NCBI GenBank assembly: GCA_030429325.1
Contig: JAUICT010000105.1
Location: 1-6,995 of the forward strand
Source: Bacteroidia bacterium
Lineage (GTDB): Bacteria > Bacteroidota > Bacteroidia > Flavobacteriales > Flavobacteriaceae
Direction: 5' to 3'
DNA: 6,995 bases
Shown here: positions 1 to 6,489 of the stretch, piece by piece
Layout of the letters: each line of letters opens with the position of its first letter
How positions within the stretch are numbered: the stretch's first letter is position 1
Program-made: the position numbers and the translations under genes
The notes under the pieces: model-generated
Databases searched by the model: none
Seen by the model: only the letters and a program-made list of their open reading frames with translations
What the model was told of the DNA's origin: nothing

Positions 1-998
1 CCCATAGCGTCCACGGGCTGTATCAAGGAGACGCCGTCCCACTCCCTTTTTATATCCAAGGGAACATTAAGGTTTAGAAAGTCCGTCATGGTGGGTAGAA
101 TGTCCACAACTGCAGGGGTCTGTTCCTTGAAGTAGGTATTGGTGTTTTGGGAATTGGTTACTATCCAAGTGCTACGCTCCCGATCACTCTGGCCACCATG
201 GCCCTTACCATCCTTGGAGCTTCTACCATGATCGGTGGTTACAATAAGCAACCATTCTTCCTTATGGGCTGATTGCCGCTTTTTTATGGCCTGCCAAATT
301 TTGCCCACAAGGGCATCTTCAAACTGTATGGCTGCGTTAAATCGTTCGCTATCACCAAACCCATGGCCCATATCATCGGAGAACTCCAAGTAGACCCACG
401 AAGCATCCGGGGCTTTTTCAAGAATGGTCTTTGCGGCGTGGTCGGCGACCGTGTAGTCAATCAGTTTCATAAAGTTTCTTTGGGCATCGTGCGGATAGTT
501 GATGGTGTCATGTTCCAGACCATCAAAGGCATAATCCACTTTTATATGGTTTGTTTCCGGGAGACCATCACCAATGAGTTTGGTTCTATTGTCCAGCCAG
601 GAAGAAAATACCGCTACCGTTCCGTTGGGGCGTTGATCTTTGAATAATTTAAAGATGGTAGGGTAATTATAGTTAGGTTTTTTAATGCCATTGCCCCATA
701 CATTGTGTTTGTTGACCCATGTACCCGTAAGAAGGCTATTGTAGCCCACTGCGGAGATGGTAGGGGTTTCGGAATAGGTGTTTTTTCTGCCACCAACATA
801 GGCATTGGTGTATCCTCCCAAGGTTCCAATACTGTCAAGGTAAGGAGTATGGGCATTTTTTAGTTGATCGGCAGAGATGCCATCCACAATGATGAACACC
901 ACTTTTTTTGCAATGGAATCCAGCGTAGTCGCAGAGCTTGCATAAGTAGTGGTAAGGCCCAAAAGGGCAGTGAGAAAAAGAAGATAGTTAGCTTTCAT
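1..998 (-). CDS. Secreted alkaline-phosphatase-superfamily phosphodiesterase (nucleotide pyrophosphatase-like), C-terminus cut off by window edge
   Basis: The frame is open from an ATG at 996-998 to the window edge, giving 332 full codons with no stop. The first ~20 residues (MKANYLLFLTALLGLTTTYA) form a signal peptide with likely cleavage after TYA, so the enzyme is exported. Motifs of the type I phosphodiesterase/alkaline phosphatase fold appear in order: metal-binding Asp39 in IIVDG; a nucleophile segment TPTISAVGYNSLLTG (residues 78-92) that places Ser82 as nucleophile; Asp208 and His212 in SDDMGHG; Asp256-His257 in TTDHGR; and His267 in GHGG. These fit a two-zinc hydrolase of phosphate mono- or diesters; the substrate cannot be read from the sequence. 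DGVSL near residue 321 is typical of the end of the catalytic core, so a C-terminal extension probably lies outside the window. The gene is divergent from a TetR regulator, and one of two operator-like palindromes starts 36 bp upstream of its start codon, suggesting repression by that regulator. Confidence 0.86.
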   Translation of the reverse strand, partial: MKANYLLFLTALLGLTTTYASSATTLDSIAKKVVFIIVDGISADQLKNAHTPYLDSIGTLGGYTNAYVGGRKNTYSETPTISAVGYNSLLTGTWVNKHNVWGNGIKKPNYNYPTIFKLFKDQRPNGTVAVFSSWLDNRTKLIGDGLPETNHIKVDYAFDGLEHDTINYPHDAQRNFMKLIDYTVADHAAKTILEKAPDASWVYLEFSDDMGHGFGDSERFNAAIQFEDALVGKIWQAIKKRQSAHKEEWLLIVTTDHGRSSKDGKGHGGQSDRERSTWIVTNSQNTNTYFKEQTPAVVDILPTMTDFLNLNVPLDIKREWDGVSLIQPVDAM

Positions 999-1033
999 GA
1001 TGATGTATTAAAAGACGGGTCAAAGAAATGTAA

Positions 1034-1055
1034 ATTGAATAAACGTTCAATTAAT
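1034..1055. promoter_or_regulatory. Putative TetR operator, phosphatase-proximal copy
   Basis: This 22-bp imperfect palindrome is centred on the CG at 1044-1045, with 8 of 11 pairs complementary and the right half reading AACGTTCAATTAAT. It matches the second palindrome at 1092-1113 at 18 of 22 positions, with 58 bp between centres. It lies 36 bp upstream of the phosphatase start codon, where a bound repressor would block that promoter. Assignment to the adjacent TetR protein is inference from position and symmetry. The weaker symmetry suggests lower affinity than the other copy. Confidence 0.55.
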
Positions 1056-1091
1056 AAATATTTAAGTGATCGTTACGAAATTATAAAATAA

Positions 1092-1113
1092 ATTAATTGA
1101 ACGTTCAATCAAT
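1092..1113. promoter_or_regulatory. Putative TetR operator, regulator-proximal copy
   Basis: The site has a perfect 14-bp palindromic core, ATTGAACGTTCAAT (1096-1109), inside a 22-bp palindrome with 10 of 11 complementary pairs. It lies 55 bp before the regulator's ATG, as expected for autorepression. From memory, the core closely resembles the ATTGAACGT-type half sites bound by the choline-responsive repressor BetI, which the neighbouring regulator also resembles. A TTG at 1097 that would extend the regulator upstream falls inside this palindrome, which argues against that start. I could not place a convincing TTG/TAnnTTTG Bacteroidota promoter here. Confidence 0.7.
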
Positions 1114-1168
1114 CTATTTTTTTAAAAAAAAGAGTATTATTGCTTTAACATTACAATTTGGACGAACC

Positions 1169-1771
1169 ATGGGAAGAAAGAGTTTGGGGCCAACAAGGCG
1201 ATTGGAAATTATAAAGGCATTTTATGAGGTGTCCAAGGAGATTGGACTGGAAAATGCTTCCATAGCCAAAGTGGCCAAAGCCATGGGAATCAGCAATGGT
1301 CTGGTCATGCACTATTTTAATACCAAGGACGAACTATTGATCGGGTTGAACGAATATATTCTTCAGCAACACCTTAAGGTATTGGTGGAAGACCATTTGG
1401 GAACCATAAAGACCCAAAAAGACCTTGAGGCATTGATCTATAATCTATTTTCGAGAAAGTGGAACCAATATTTTGACGATGGGGTGTTCTATAGCTGCTA
1501 TGCTCTTATCTACAGAAACAAAGCCTTCAATGATAGTTTTAAGCAGTACCTATTGCAATTGCATGATGTATTGCGGGAAGAATTGAAACAGGCACATAAC
1601 AATGGAATCATAACCAATACCAATATTGATGAGCTCACCGAAATCATCTTTGCCCTGATTGATGGATCGTATTACTACATGGGAATGTTCCAACAAAATG
1701 ATAAAGCCCATCAAAAGCAACAGGAAATCTACATAAGGCACTGTTTAGACCTTTTTAAATATGCGGATTGA
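1169..1771 (+). CDS. TetR-family transcriptional regulator, BetI-like
   Basis: The 200-residue protein has the usual TetR length. The N-terminal DNA-binding domain covers about residues 9-55. Its helix-turn-helix SIAKVAKAMGISNGLVMHYF (31-50) is followed by the typical NTKDELL. The rest should be the helical ligand-binding and dimer domain. The spacing and wording of RRLEII, ASIAKVAKAMGIS, HYF, ALIDG (162-166) and IRHCLD (189-194) recall BetI, the choline-responsive repressor, and the C-terminal domain family of BetI-like regulators; this comparison is from memory. I chose the ATG at 1169 because the frame upstream to a TTG at 1097 encodes a low-complexity leader and that TTG sits inside an operator palindrome. 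No betaine synthesis or choline transport gene lies in the window, so the effector is unknown. The gene is divergent from the phosphatase gene and overlaps the next gene by one base. It probably represses itself, its downstream partner and the phosphatase gene. Confidence 0.88.
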   Translation: MGRKSLGPTRRLEIIKAFYEVSKEIGLENASIAKVAKAMGISNGLVMHYFNTKDELLIGLNEYILQQHLKVLVEDHLGTIKTQKDLEALIYNLFSRKWNQYFDDGVFYSCYALIYRNKAFNDSFKQYLLQLHDVLREELKQAHNNGIITNTNIDELTEIIFALIDGSYYYMGMFQQNDKAHQKQQEIYIRHCLDLFKYAD

Positions 1772-2013
1772 TGGGAGTTTTCTTTGAGCTGTTGGGCTGG
1801 ATTGGTTCGTATTGTTTTCTGTTTTCCTACTACATGTTGATTCGTGGAAGATGGACTTCCAATCAACCCGTATACCATTGGTACAACATTATAGGTAGTG
1901 TCCTTTTTGTAGCCAATGGCGCCTATTATTCGGCTTGGGCCGTACTCTTCATTAATTTTGTGTGGGGGGTCATTGCCTGTTTTGGATTGTATAAATCCGT
2001 GTCAGCCAAATAG
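1771..2013 (+). CDS. Small integral membrane protein, CBU_0592-like
   Basis: The 80-residue, very hydrophobic protein has three likely membrane helices at about residues 3-23, 37-54 and 56-74. A short polar loop RGRWTSNQPVYHWYN separates the first two, and the tail KSVSAK is basic. The pattern LGWIGSYCFLFSYYML, then YNIIGSVLFVANGAYY, then INFVWGVIACFGLY matches what I recall of the CBU_0592 family, whose function is not known. The start is the ATG at 1771, whose A is the last base of the regulator's TGA stop. The TGATG overlap suggests translational coupling, so the protein is made together with the regulator. A TTG one codon earlier could also begin the frame but is less likely. The two-gene unit suggests a role in the same response, perhaps sensing or transport at the inner membrane, but nothing in the sequence proves this. 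Confidence 0.8.
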   Translation: MGVFFELLGWIGSYCFLFSYYMLIRGRWTSNQPVYHWYNIIGSVLFVANGAYYSAWAVLFINFVWGVIACFGLYKSVSAK

Positions 2014-2029
2014 TGATTCCGGTTGTCGA

Positions 2030-2878
2030 CTATGAAAAGACCACGGTCTTATTATTGTAGACCATGGTTTTTCGGGCTACATGCAGCTGCACGGCACGGG
2101 AAAGTACAATTCGTTCCAAATCCCTTCCCTTGGCAATAAAATCCTTGATGGAATGCGAGTGGGAAACGGCTGTAACATCCTGTTCAATAATAGGGCCGGC
2201 ATCCAAATCTTCAGTTACATAATGACTAGTGGCCCCAATAATTTTGACACCACGTTCAAAAGCGGCATGGTACGGTTTTGCTCCCACAAAGGCCGGCAAA
2301 AAGGAATGGTGGATATTAATGATTTTTTGAGGATAGGCATCAATCAATCTCGGGGATATAATCTGCATGTAACGTGCCAATACGATAAAATCCACTTGGT
2401 ACTCTTTTAATAGTTTGAGCTGTTCGGCCTCGGCATTTTCTTTGGTCTCCTTGGTAACAGGAACATGGTAAAACGGAATCTTGAACTGTTCCGCCACATA
2501 GGCCAAATCTTGGTGGTTGCTCAGGATAAAAGGAATATCAACCAACAATTCTCCAGAGTTGAAACGACTCAATAAATCATAAAGGCAATGGTTGTACTTG
2601 GATACAAAGATGGCCATCTTTGGTTTGTGGCCTTCAAGATAGGCATCCCACTCCATATCAAATTCTTTGGCAAGGGTGGCGCCGAATTCTGTCTTGAAAT
2701 CATCCAAAACAATTTTCTTTTCAAACTCACTTTTCAAACGCATAAAGAAAACCCCAGCCTGTTTGTCCACATGCTGATCCAAATACACAACGTTTCCTTC
2801 TTGCTGATGGATAAAAGTGGTTACGGATCGTATAATACCGGATTGGTCGGGACAATGGATAAGTATAGTGAGCTTCAT
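2030..2878 (-). CDS. purU: Formyltetrahydrofolate deformylase
   Basis: PurU hydrolyses 10-formyltetrahydrofolate to formate and tetrahydrofolate in the cytoplasm. This balances the one-carbon pool and supplies formate, which formate-dependent purine synthesis can use. The 282 residues match the usual ~280. An N-terminal ACT domain (about 1-80, beginning MKLTILIHCPDQSGII) is the regulatory part; the E. coli enzyme is controlled through it by glycine and methionine. The C-terminal formyltransferase-fold domain (about 86-282) carries the catalytic triad of this fold: Asn188 and His190 in IINIHHSFLPAF, and Asp226 in EDLDAGPII. GATSHYV (215-221) and the C-terminal NKTVVF are also family hallmarks. 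I start it at the ATG at 2876-2878, because the frame runs upstream to 2935 but the added 19 residues do not look like PurU. It converges on the membrane-protein gene, 16 bp away, and diverges from icmF. All key residues are intact. Confidence 0.96.
   Translation of the reverse strand: MKLTILIHCPDQSGIIRSVTTFIHQQEGNVVYLDQHVDKQAGVFFMRLKSEFEKKIVLDDFKTEFGATLAKEFDMEWDAYLEGHKPKMAIFVSKYNHCLYDLLSRFNSGELLVDIPFILSNHQDLAYVAEQFKIPFYHVPVTKETKENAEAEQLKLLKEYQVDFIVLARYMQIISPRLIDAYPQKIINIHHSFLPAFVGAKPYHAAFERGVKIIGATSHYVTEDLDAGPIIEQDVTAVSHSHSIKDFIAKGRDLERIVLSRAVQLHVARKTMVYNNKTVVFS
2036..2072. terminator. Candidate intrinsic terminator between convergent genes, inside the purU 3' end
   Basis: The arms AAAGACCACGGTCT (2036-2049) and AGACCATGGTTTTT (2059-2072) pair around a 9-base loop. 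On the plus strand the 14-pair stem has one C-A mismatch and one G-U pair and ends in a run of five T, which suits termination of the regulator/membrane-protein transcript. On the minus strand the mismatch becomes a G-U pair, but only four T follow. The structure lies over the last codons of purU, just before its stop at 2030-2032. Confidence 0.6.
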
Positions 2879-2992
2879 GGGTGAATTTAGACCGATAAAA
2901 TTATAACATTCAGAAAAAGCAGACCAAAGGACCAAAGTTTTTTGTAATATTCTAAGTGAAATCGATTTTGATTTGCATTTTCTGTAAATTGC
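2879..2992. promoter_or_regulatory. Divergent purU / icmF promoter region
   Basis: These 114 bp of AT-rich sequence separate the two start codons and must hold both promoters. For purU, a plausible Bacteroidota promoter on the minus strand is TTG (2925-2927), 21 bases, then TAATTTTA (2896-2903), one base off TAnnTTTG. For icmF, TTG (2942-2944), 18 bases, then CGATTTTG (2963-2970) is a weak match. Two adjacent copies of GACCAAAG (2922-2937) lie over the purU upstream element. Neither start codon has a clear Shine-Dalgarno sequence, as is common in this phylum. Exact promoter positions are guesses; the region's role is secure. Confidence 0.5.
2922..2937. repeat. Tandem direct repeat of GACCAAAG in the purU/icmF promoter region
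   Basis: Two exact, adjacent 8-bp copies (2922-2929 and 2930-2937) lie in the divergent intergenic region and overlap the possible upstream promoter element of purU. The copies are in phase at under one helical turn. They could be binding half sites or a chance or slippage duplication; no regulator is indicated. Confidence 0.6.
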
Positions 2993-5900
2993 ATGGCAGA
3001 AAAAGACCTTTTATTGATAATGGAACAAATCAAACCCTATTCGCCTAAAAATAAAATCAGGATTGTAACTGCAGCCTCGCTTTTTGATGGGCATGATGCG
3101 GCCATTAATATCATGAGGCGAATCATCCAAGCCACTGGGGTCGAGGTGATTCATTTGGGACACGATAGAAGTGTGGCCGAAGTGGTGGACTGTGCCATTC
3201 AGGAAGATGCCAATGCCATCGCCATGACTTCCTATCAAGGCGGGCATAATGAGTACTTCAGGTATATGTTTGATTTGCTACAGGAAAGAGAAGCGGGCCA
3301 TATCAAGATTTTTGGAGGTGGCGGCGGTGTGATACTTCCAGAGGAAATAAAAGAATTAATGGACTACGGGATAGAGCGCATTTATTCACCTGATGATGGT
3401 CGGCATATGGGATTGCAGGGGATGATCAATGATTTGGTGCAACGTTGCGATTCCCAAGTCCCGGATTTAACACTTCCCAAAGGGAAAAAGGTCGGAAAAG
3501 TACTGGAAGAGAAAGATGTCAATTCAATTGCTAGGTTGATTTCCTTGGCAGAAAACAGACATGACGAGTTTGAAAAATATGAAGATGAAATCCAGGACGG
3601 AGCTGCGAAAGTGCCCGTTTTGGGAATAACCGGAACAGGAGGTGCTGGGAAATCCAGTTTGGTAGATGAGCTGGTCCGCCGCTTTTTGATGGATTTTCCC
3701 GAAAAGCATGTGGGCATTATTTCTGTGGACCCATCCAAACGAAAAACGGGTGGCGCCTTGTTGGGAGATAGGATACGGATGAACGCCATTAATGACGAGC
3801 GGGTATATATGCGGTCGTTGGCCACCAGGCAGTCCAATTTGGCCCTTTCCAAGCATGTATCGGAAGCCGTTCAGGTTCTTAAGGCCGCAAAGTATGATTT
3901 AATTGTTTTGGAAACTTCAGGTATTGGTCAGTCCGACACCGAGATTTTGGAACATAGCGATGTGTCTCTTTATGTGATGACTCCGGAATTTGGCGCTGCT
4001 ACCCAGTTGGAAAAGATAGACATGTTGGACTTTGCGGATGTGGTGGCCATCAACAAGTTTGATAAAAGGGGAGCTTTGGATGCGCTTCGCGATGTGAAAA
4101 AGCAATACGCACGAAACCATGGACTATGGCATGCCAAGGATGAGGATCTTCCCATTTTTGGGACCATTGCTTCGCAATTCAATGACCCTGGGATGAACAA
4201 TCTTTACAAAAAGGTCATGGATACTTTGGTGGAAAAGGCAGGTTCCAAATTGGTTTCAAATTTTGAGATGACCCAAGAAATGGCCGAAAAAATATATGTA
4301 ATTCCGCCATCCCGCACCCGGTACCTCTCAGAAATATCCGAGAATAATAGGTCTTATGATCTTAAGGCAATCAATCAAGCCAAAGTCGCCCAAAAGTTGT
4401 ACGGTATTTTTCTCACCGTGGCCAGTATTTTGGATATGGACCAAGGTAAAGCCGAGGAACTTTTTTTGGGTAAATCAGGTCTTAATGAGGATAAAATGCT
4501 TTCCCATTCAGCAAGTGCCGATGAAAAGAACTTATTGAACATATTGATCAAAGAGTTTGATAAGGTGAAGATGCACCTCCTGCCACAGCATTGGGAATCG
4601 ATTTTAAAATGGCGGGATACGGTTGCCCAATACAAATCCGAGGTCTACTCCTTTAAGGTACGGAATCGAGAAGTGAAGATAAAAACCCATACCCAATCAC
4701 TTTCCCATAGTCAAATCCCAAAAGTGGCTTTGCCCAAATACAAGGCATGGGGTGATATTCTCAGTTGGATTTTGCAGGAGAACGTGCCAGGAGAGTTTCC
4801 CTATACTGCTGGACTTTACCCCTTTAAGCGGGAAGGGGAGGACCCTACAAGAATGTTTGCAGGGGAAGGTGGCCCGGAACGTACCAACAGAAGATTCCAT
4901 TATGTAAGCTTGGATATGCCTGCAAAGCGTCTCTCCACAGCTTTTGATTCTGTAACATTGTATGGAAATGATCCTGACAACAGGCCAGATATTTATGGGA
5001 AAATTGGCAATGCCGGAGTGTCCATCTGTTGTTTGGACGATGCCAAGAAACTCTATTCTGGGTTTGATTTGAGCAATCCCATGACTTCTGTGAGTATGAC
5101 CATCAATGGGCCGGCTCCGATGTTATTGGGCTTTTTCATGAATGCTGCCATTGATCAAAACTGTGAGAAGTACATCAAGGAAAAAGGGCTCGAAAAAGAG
5201 GTGGAAAAGAAGATTGAGGACATCTTTAAAAAGAAAAAAGCAGCCCGTCCAACATACTTAGGAGACCTTCCCGAAGGGAACAATGGTTTGGGGTTGATGC
5301 TTTTGGGGGTCACCGGAGATCAAGTGTTGCCCAAAGAGGTGTATGAAAAAATCAAGAAGGAAACCCTGAGCCAAGTTAGGGGAACGGTACAGGCTGATAT
5401 TTTAAAGGAAGATCAAGCGCAGAATACCTGTATTTTTTCAACCGAATTTGCCCTGAGGTTGATGGGGGATGTGCAGGAATATTTCATTGACCATCAAGTG
5501 CGGAACTTTTACTCGGTTTCCATTTCAGGATACCATATAGCCGAGGCAGGGGCCAATCCCATTACACAATTGGCTTTTACCCTCTCCAATGGGTTCACTT
5601 ATGTGGAATATTATTTGAGCAGGGGAATGGACATTGATAAGTTTGGTCCCAATCTATCGTTTTTCTTTTCCAATGGGGTGGATCCCGAATATGCTGTGAT
5701 AGGAAGGGTGGCCCGAAGGATTTGGGCCAAGGCACTCAAGGAAAAATATGGGGCCAACCCTAGGGCCCAAATGTTGAAGTACCATATACAAACTTCGGGA
5801 AGGAGCTTGCATGCCCAAGAAATTGACTTCAACGATATTAGAACTACGCTTCAAGCGCTCTACGCCATTTACGACAATTGTAATTCTTTGCACACCAACG

Positions 5901-6478
5901 CCTATGATGAGGCCATTACCACCCCTACCGAAGAATCGGTCCGTAGAGCCATGGCCATACAATTGATCATCAATAAGGAATTGGGATTGGCCAAAAATGA
6001 GAATCCACTTCAAGGGTCTTTCATCATTGAGGAGTTGACCGATTTAGTGGAAGAGGCAGTATTGATGGAGTTTGATAGAATCACGGAACGGGGTGGGGTG
6101 TTGGGCGCCATGGAGACCATGTACCAACGTTCCAAGATTCAGGAGGAAAGTCTTCATTATGAAACCTTAAAGCATTCCGGGGAATATCCAATAATAGGGG
6201 TTAATACATTCTTGAGCTCCAAAGGTTCGCCCACCATTTTACCGGCTGAAGTGATTAGGGCAACGGAAGATGAGAAGAAAAACCAAATTGACACTTTGAA
6301 GAACCTCCATACAAGAGAACGTGGTGCTTCGGAAAAGCATTTGTTGGAGCTACAACAGGTCGCGGTTCAAAATGGAAATATTTTTGAAAAACTAATGGAA
6401 GTCACCAAATACTGTTCTCTGGGGCAAATCACAAAAGCCTTGTTTCAAGTGGGAGGGCAATACCGGCGCAACATGTAA
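2993..6478 (+). CDS. icmF: Fused isobutyryl-CoA mutase (B12-binding domain, G-protein chaperone, mutase)
   Basis: IcmF uses adenosylcobalamin to interconvert isobutyryl-CoA and n-butyryl-CoA by radical rearrangement. This links valine breakdown to butyrate and fatty-acid metabolism; some homologues also act slowly on isovaleryl/pivalyl-CoA. The B12-binding domain (about 20-150) has DGHD with cobalt-ligand His34 and the glycine loop IFGGGGGVI. The MeaI-type GTPase chaperone (about 205-415) has the P-loop GTGGAGKS (214-221), Asp246 in SVDPSKRKTGG, ETSGIGQSD (307-315) and base-recognition NKFD (354-357). A helical linker (about 420-575) leads to the mutase barrel (about 580-1150). In the active site, Phe622 (RMFAG) and Gln810 (AQNTCIF) occupy the positions held by Tyr and Arg in methylmalonyl-CoA mutase. 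Tyr847-His848 in SISGYHIAEAGA are the conserved catalytic pair. The 1161 residues match full-length IcmF and the frame is unbroken. It starts at the first ATG, 114 bp from purU, and stands as a single-gene unit. Confidence 0.96.
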   Translation: MAEKDLLLIMEQIKPYSPKNKIRIVTAASLFDGHDAAINIMRRIIQATGVEVIHLGHDRSVAEVVDCAIQEDANAIAMTSYQGGHNEYFRYMFDLLQEREAGHIKIFGGGGGVILPEEIKELMDYGIERIYSPDDGRHMGLQGMINDLVQRCDSQVPDLTLPKGKKVGKVLEEKDVNSIARLISLAENRHDEFEKYEDEIQDGAAKVPVLGITGTGGAGKSSLVDELVRRFLMDFPEKHVGIISVDPSKRKTGGALLGDRIRMNAINDERVYMRSLATRQSNLALSKHVSEAVQVLKAAKYDLIVLETSGIGQSDTEILEHSDVSLYVMTPEFGAATQLEKIDMLDFADVVAINKFDKRGALDALRDVKKQYARNHGLWHAKDEDLPIFGTIASQFNDPGMNNLYKKVMDTLVEKAGSKLVSNFEMTQEMAEKIYVIPPSRTRYLSEISENNRSYDLKAINQAKVAQKLYGIFLTVASILDMDQGKAEELFLGKSGLNEDKMLSHSASADEKNLLNILIKEFDKVKMHLLPQHWESILKWRDTVAQYKSEVYSFKVRNREVKIKTHTQSLSHSQIPKVALPKYKAWGDILSWILQENVPGEFPYTAGLYPFKREGEDPTRMFAGEGGPERTNRRFHYVSLDMPAKRLSTAFDSVTLYGNDPDNRPDIYGKIGNAGVSICCLDDAKKLYSGFDLSNPMTSVSMTINGPAPMLLGFFMNAAIDQNCEKYIKEKGLEKEVEKKIEDIFKKKKAARPTYLGDLPEGNNGLGLMLLGVTGDQVLPKEVYEKIKKETLSQVRGTVQADILKEDQAQNTCIFSTEFALRLMGDVQEYFIDHQVRNFYSVSISGYHIAEAGANPITQLAFTLSNGFTYVEYYLSRGMDIDKFGPNLSFFFSNGVDPEYAVIGRVARRIWAKALKEKYGANPRAQMLKYHIQTSGRSLHAQEIDFNDIRTTLQALYAIYDNCNSLHTNAYDEAITTPTEESVRRAMAIQLIINKELGLAKNENPLQGSFIIEELTDLVEEAVLMEFDRITERGGVLGAMETMYQRSKIQEESLHYETLKHSGEYPIIGVNTFLSSKGSPTILPAEVIRATEDEKKNQIDTLKNLHTRERGASEKHLLELQQVAVQNGNIFEKLMEVTKYCSLGQITKALFQVGGQYRRNM

Positions 6479-6489
6479 AAAGGGAAAGA

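Noticed and set aside
273..1091. Open frames on both strands across the phosphatase gene
   Set aside because: They overlap a frame with a signal peptide and all metal-binding motifs, and encode no recognisable protein themselves.
1097..1168. Upstream extension of the TetR regulator from a TTG start (24 extra residues)
   Set aside because: The TTG lies inside the operator palindrome, the added residues are low-complexity, and the ATG at 1169 gives the standard TetR N-terminus.
2247..2262. ACGTTCAA match to the operator half site within purU
   Set aside because: It is a single half site inside conserved coding sequence without a palindromic partner.
2879..2935. Upstream extension of purU by 19 residues
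   Set aside because: The extra residues do not resemble PurU, whose ACT domain begins at the MKLTILIHCPDQSG start; the stretch is better explained as promoter.
3382..3856. Two antisense open frames of 110-156 residues within icmF
   Set aside because: They are shadows of a highly conserved coding sequence and show no domain or start context of their own.
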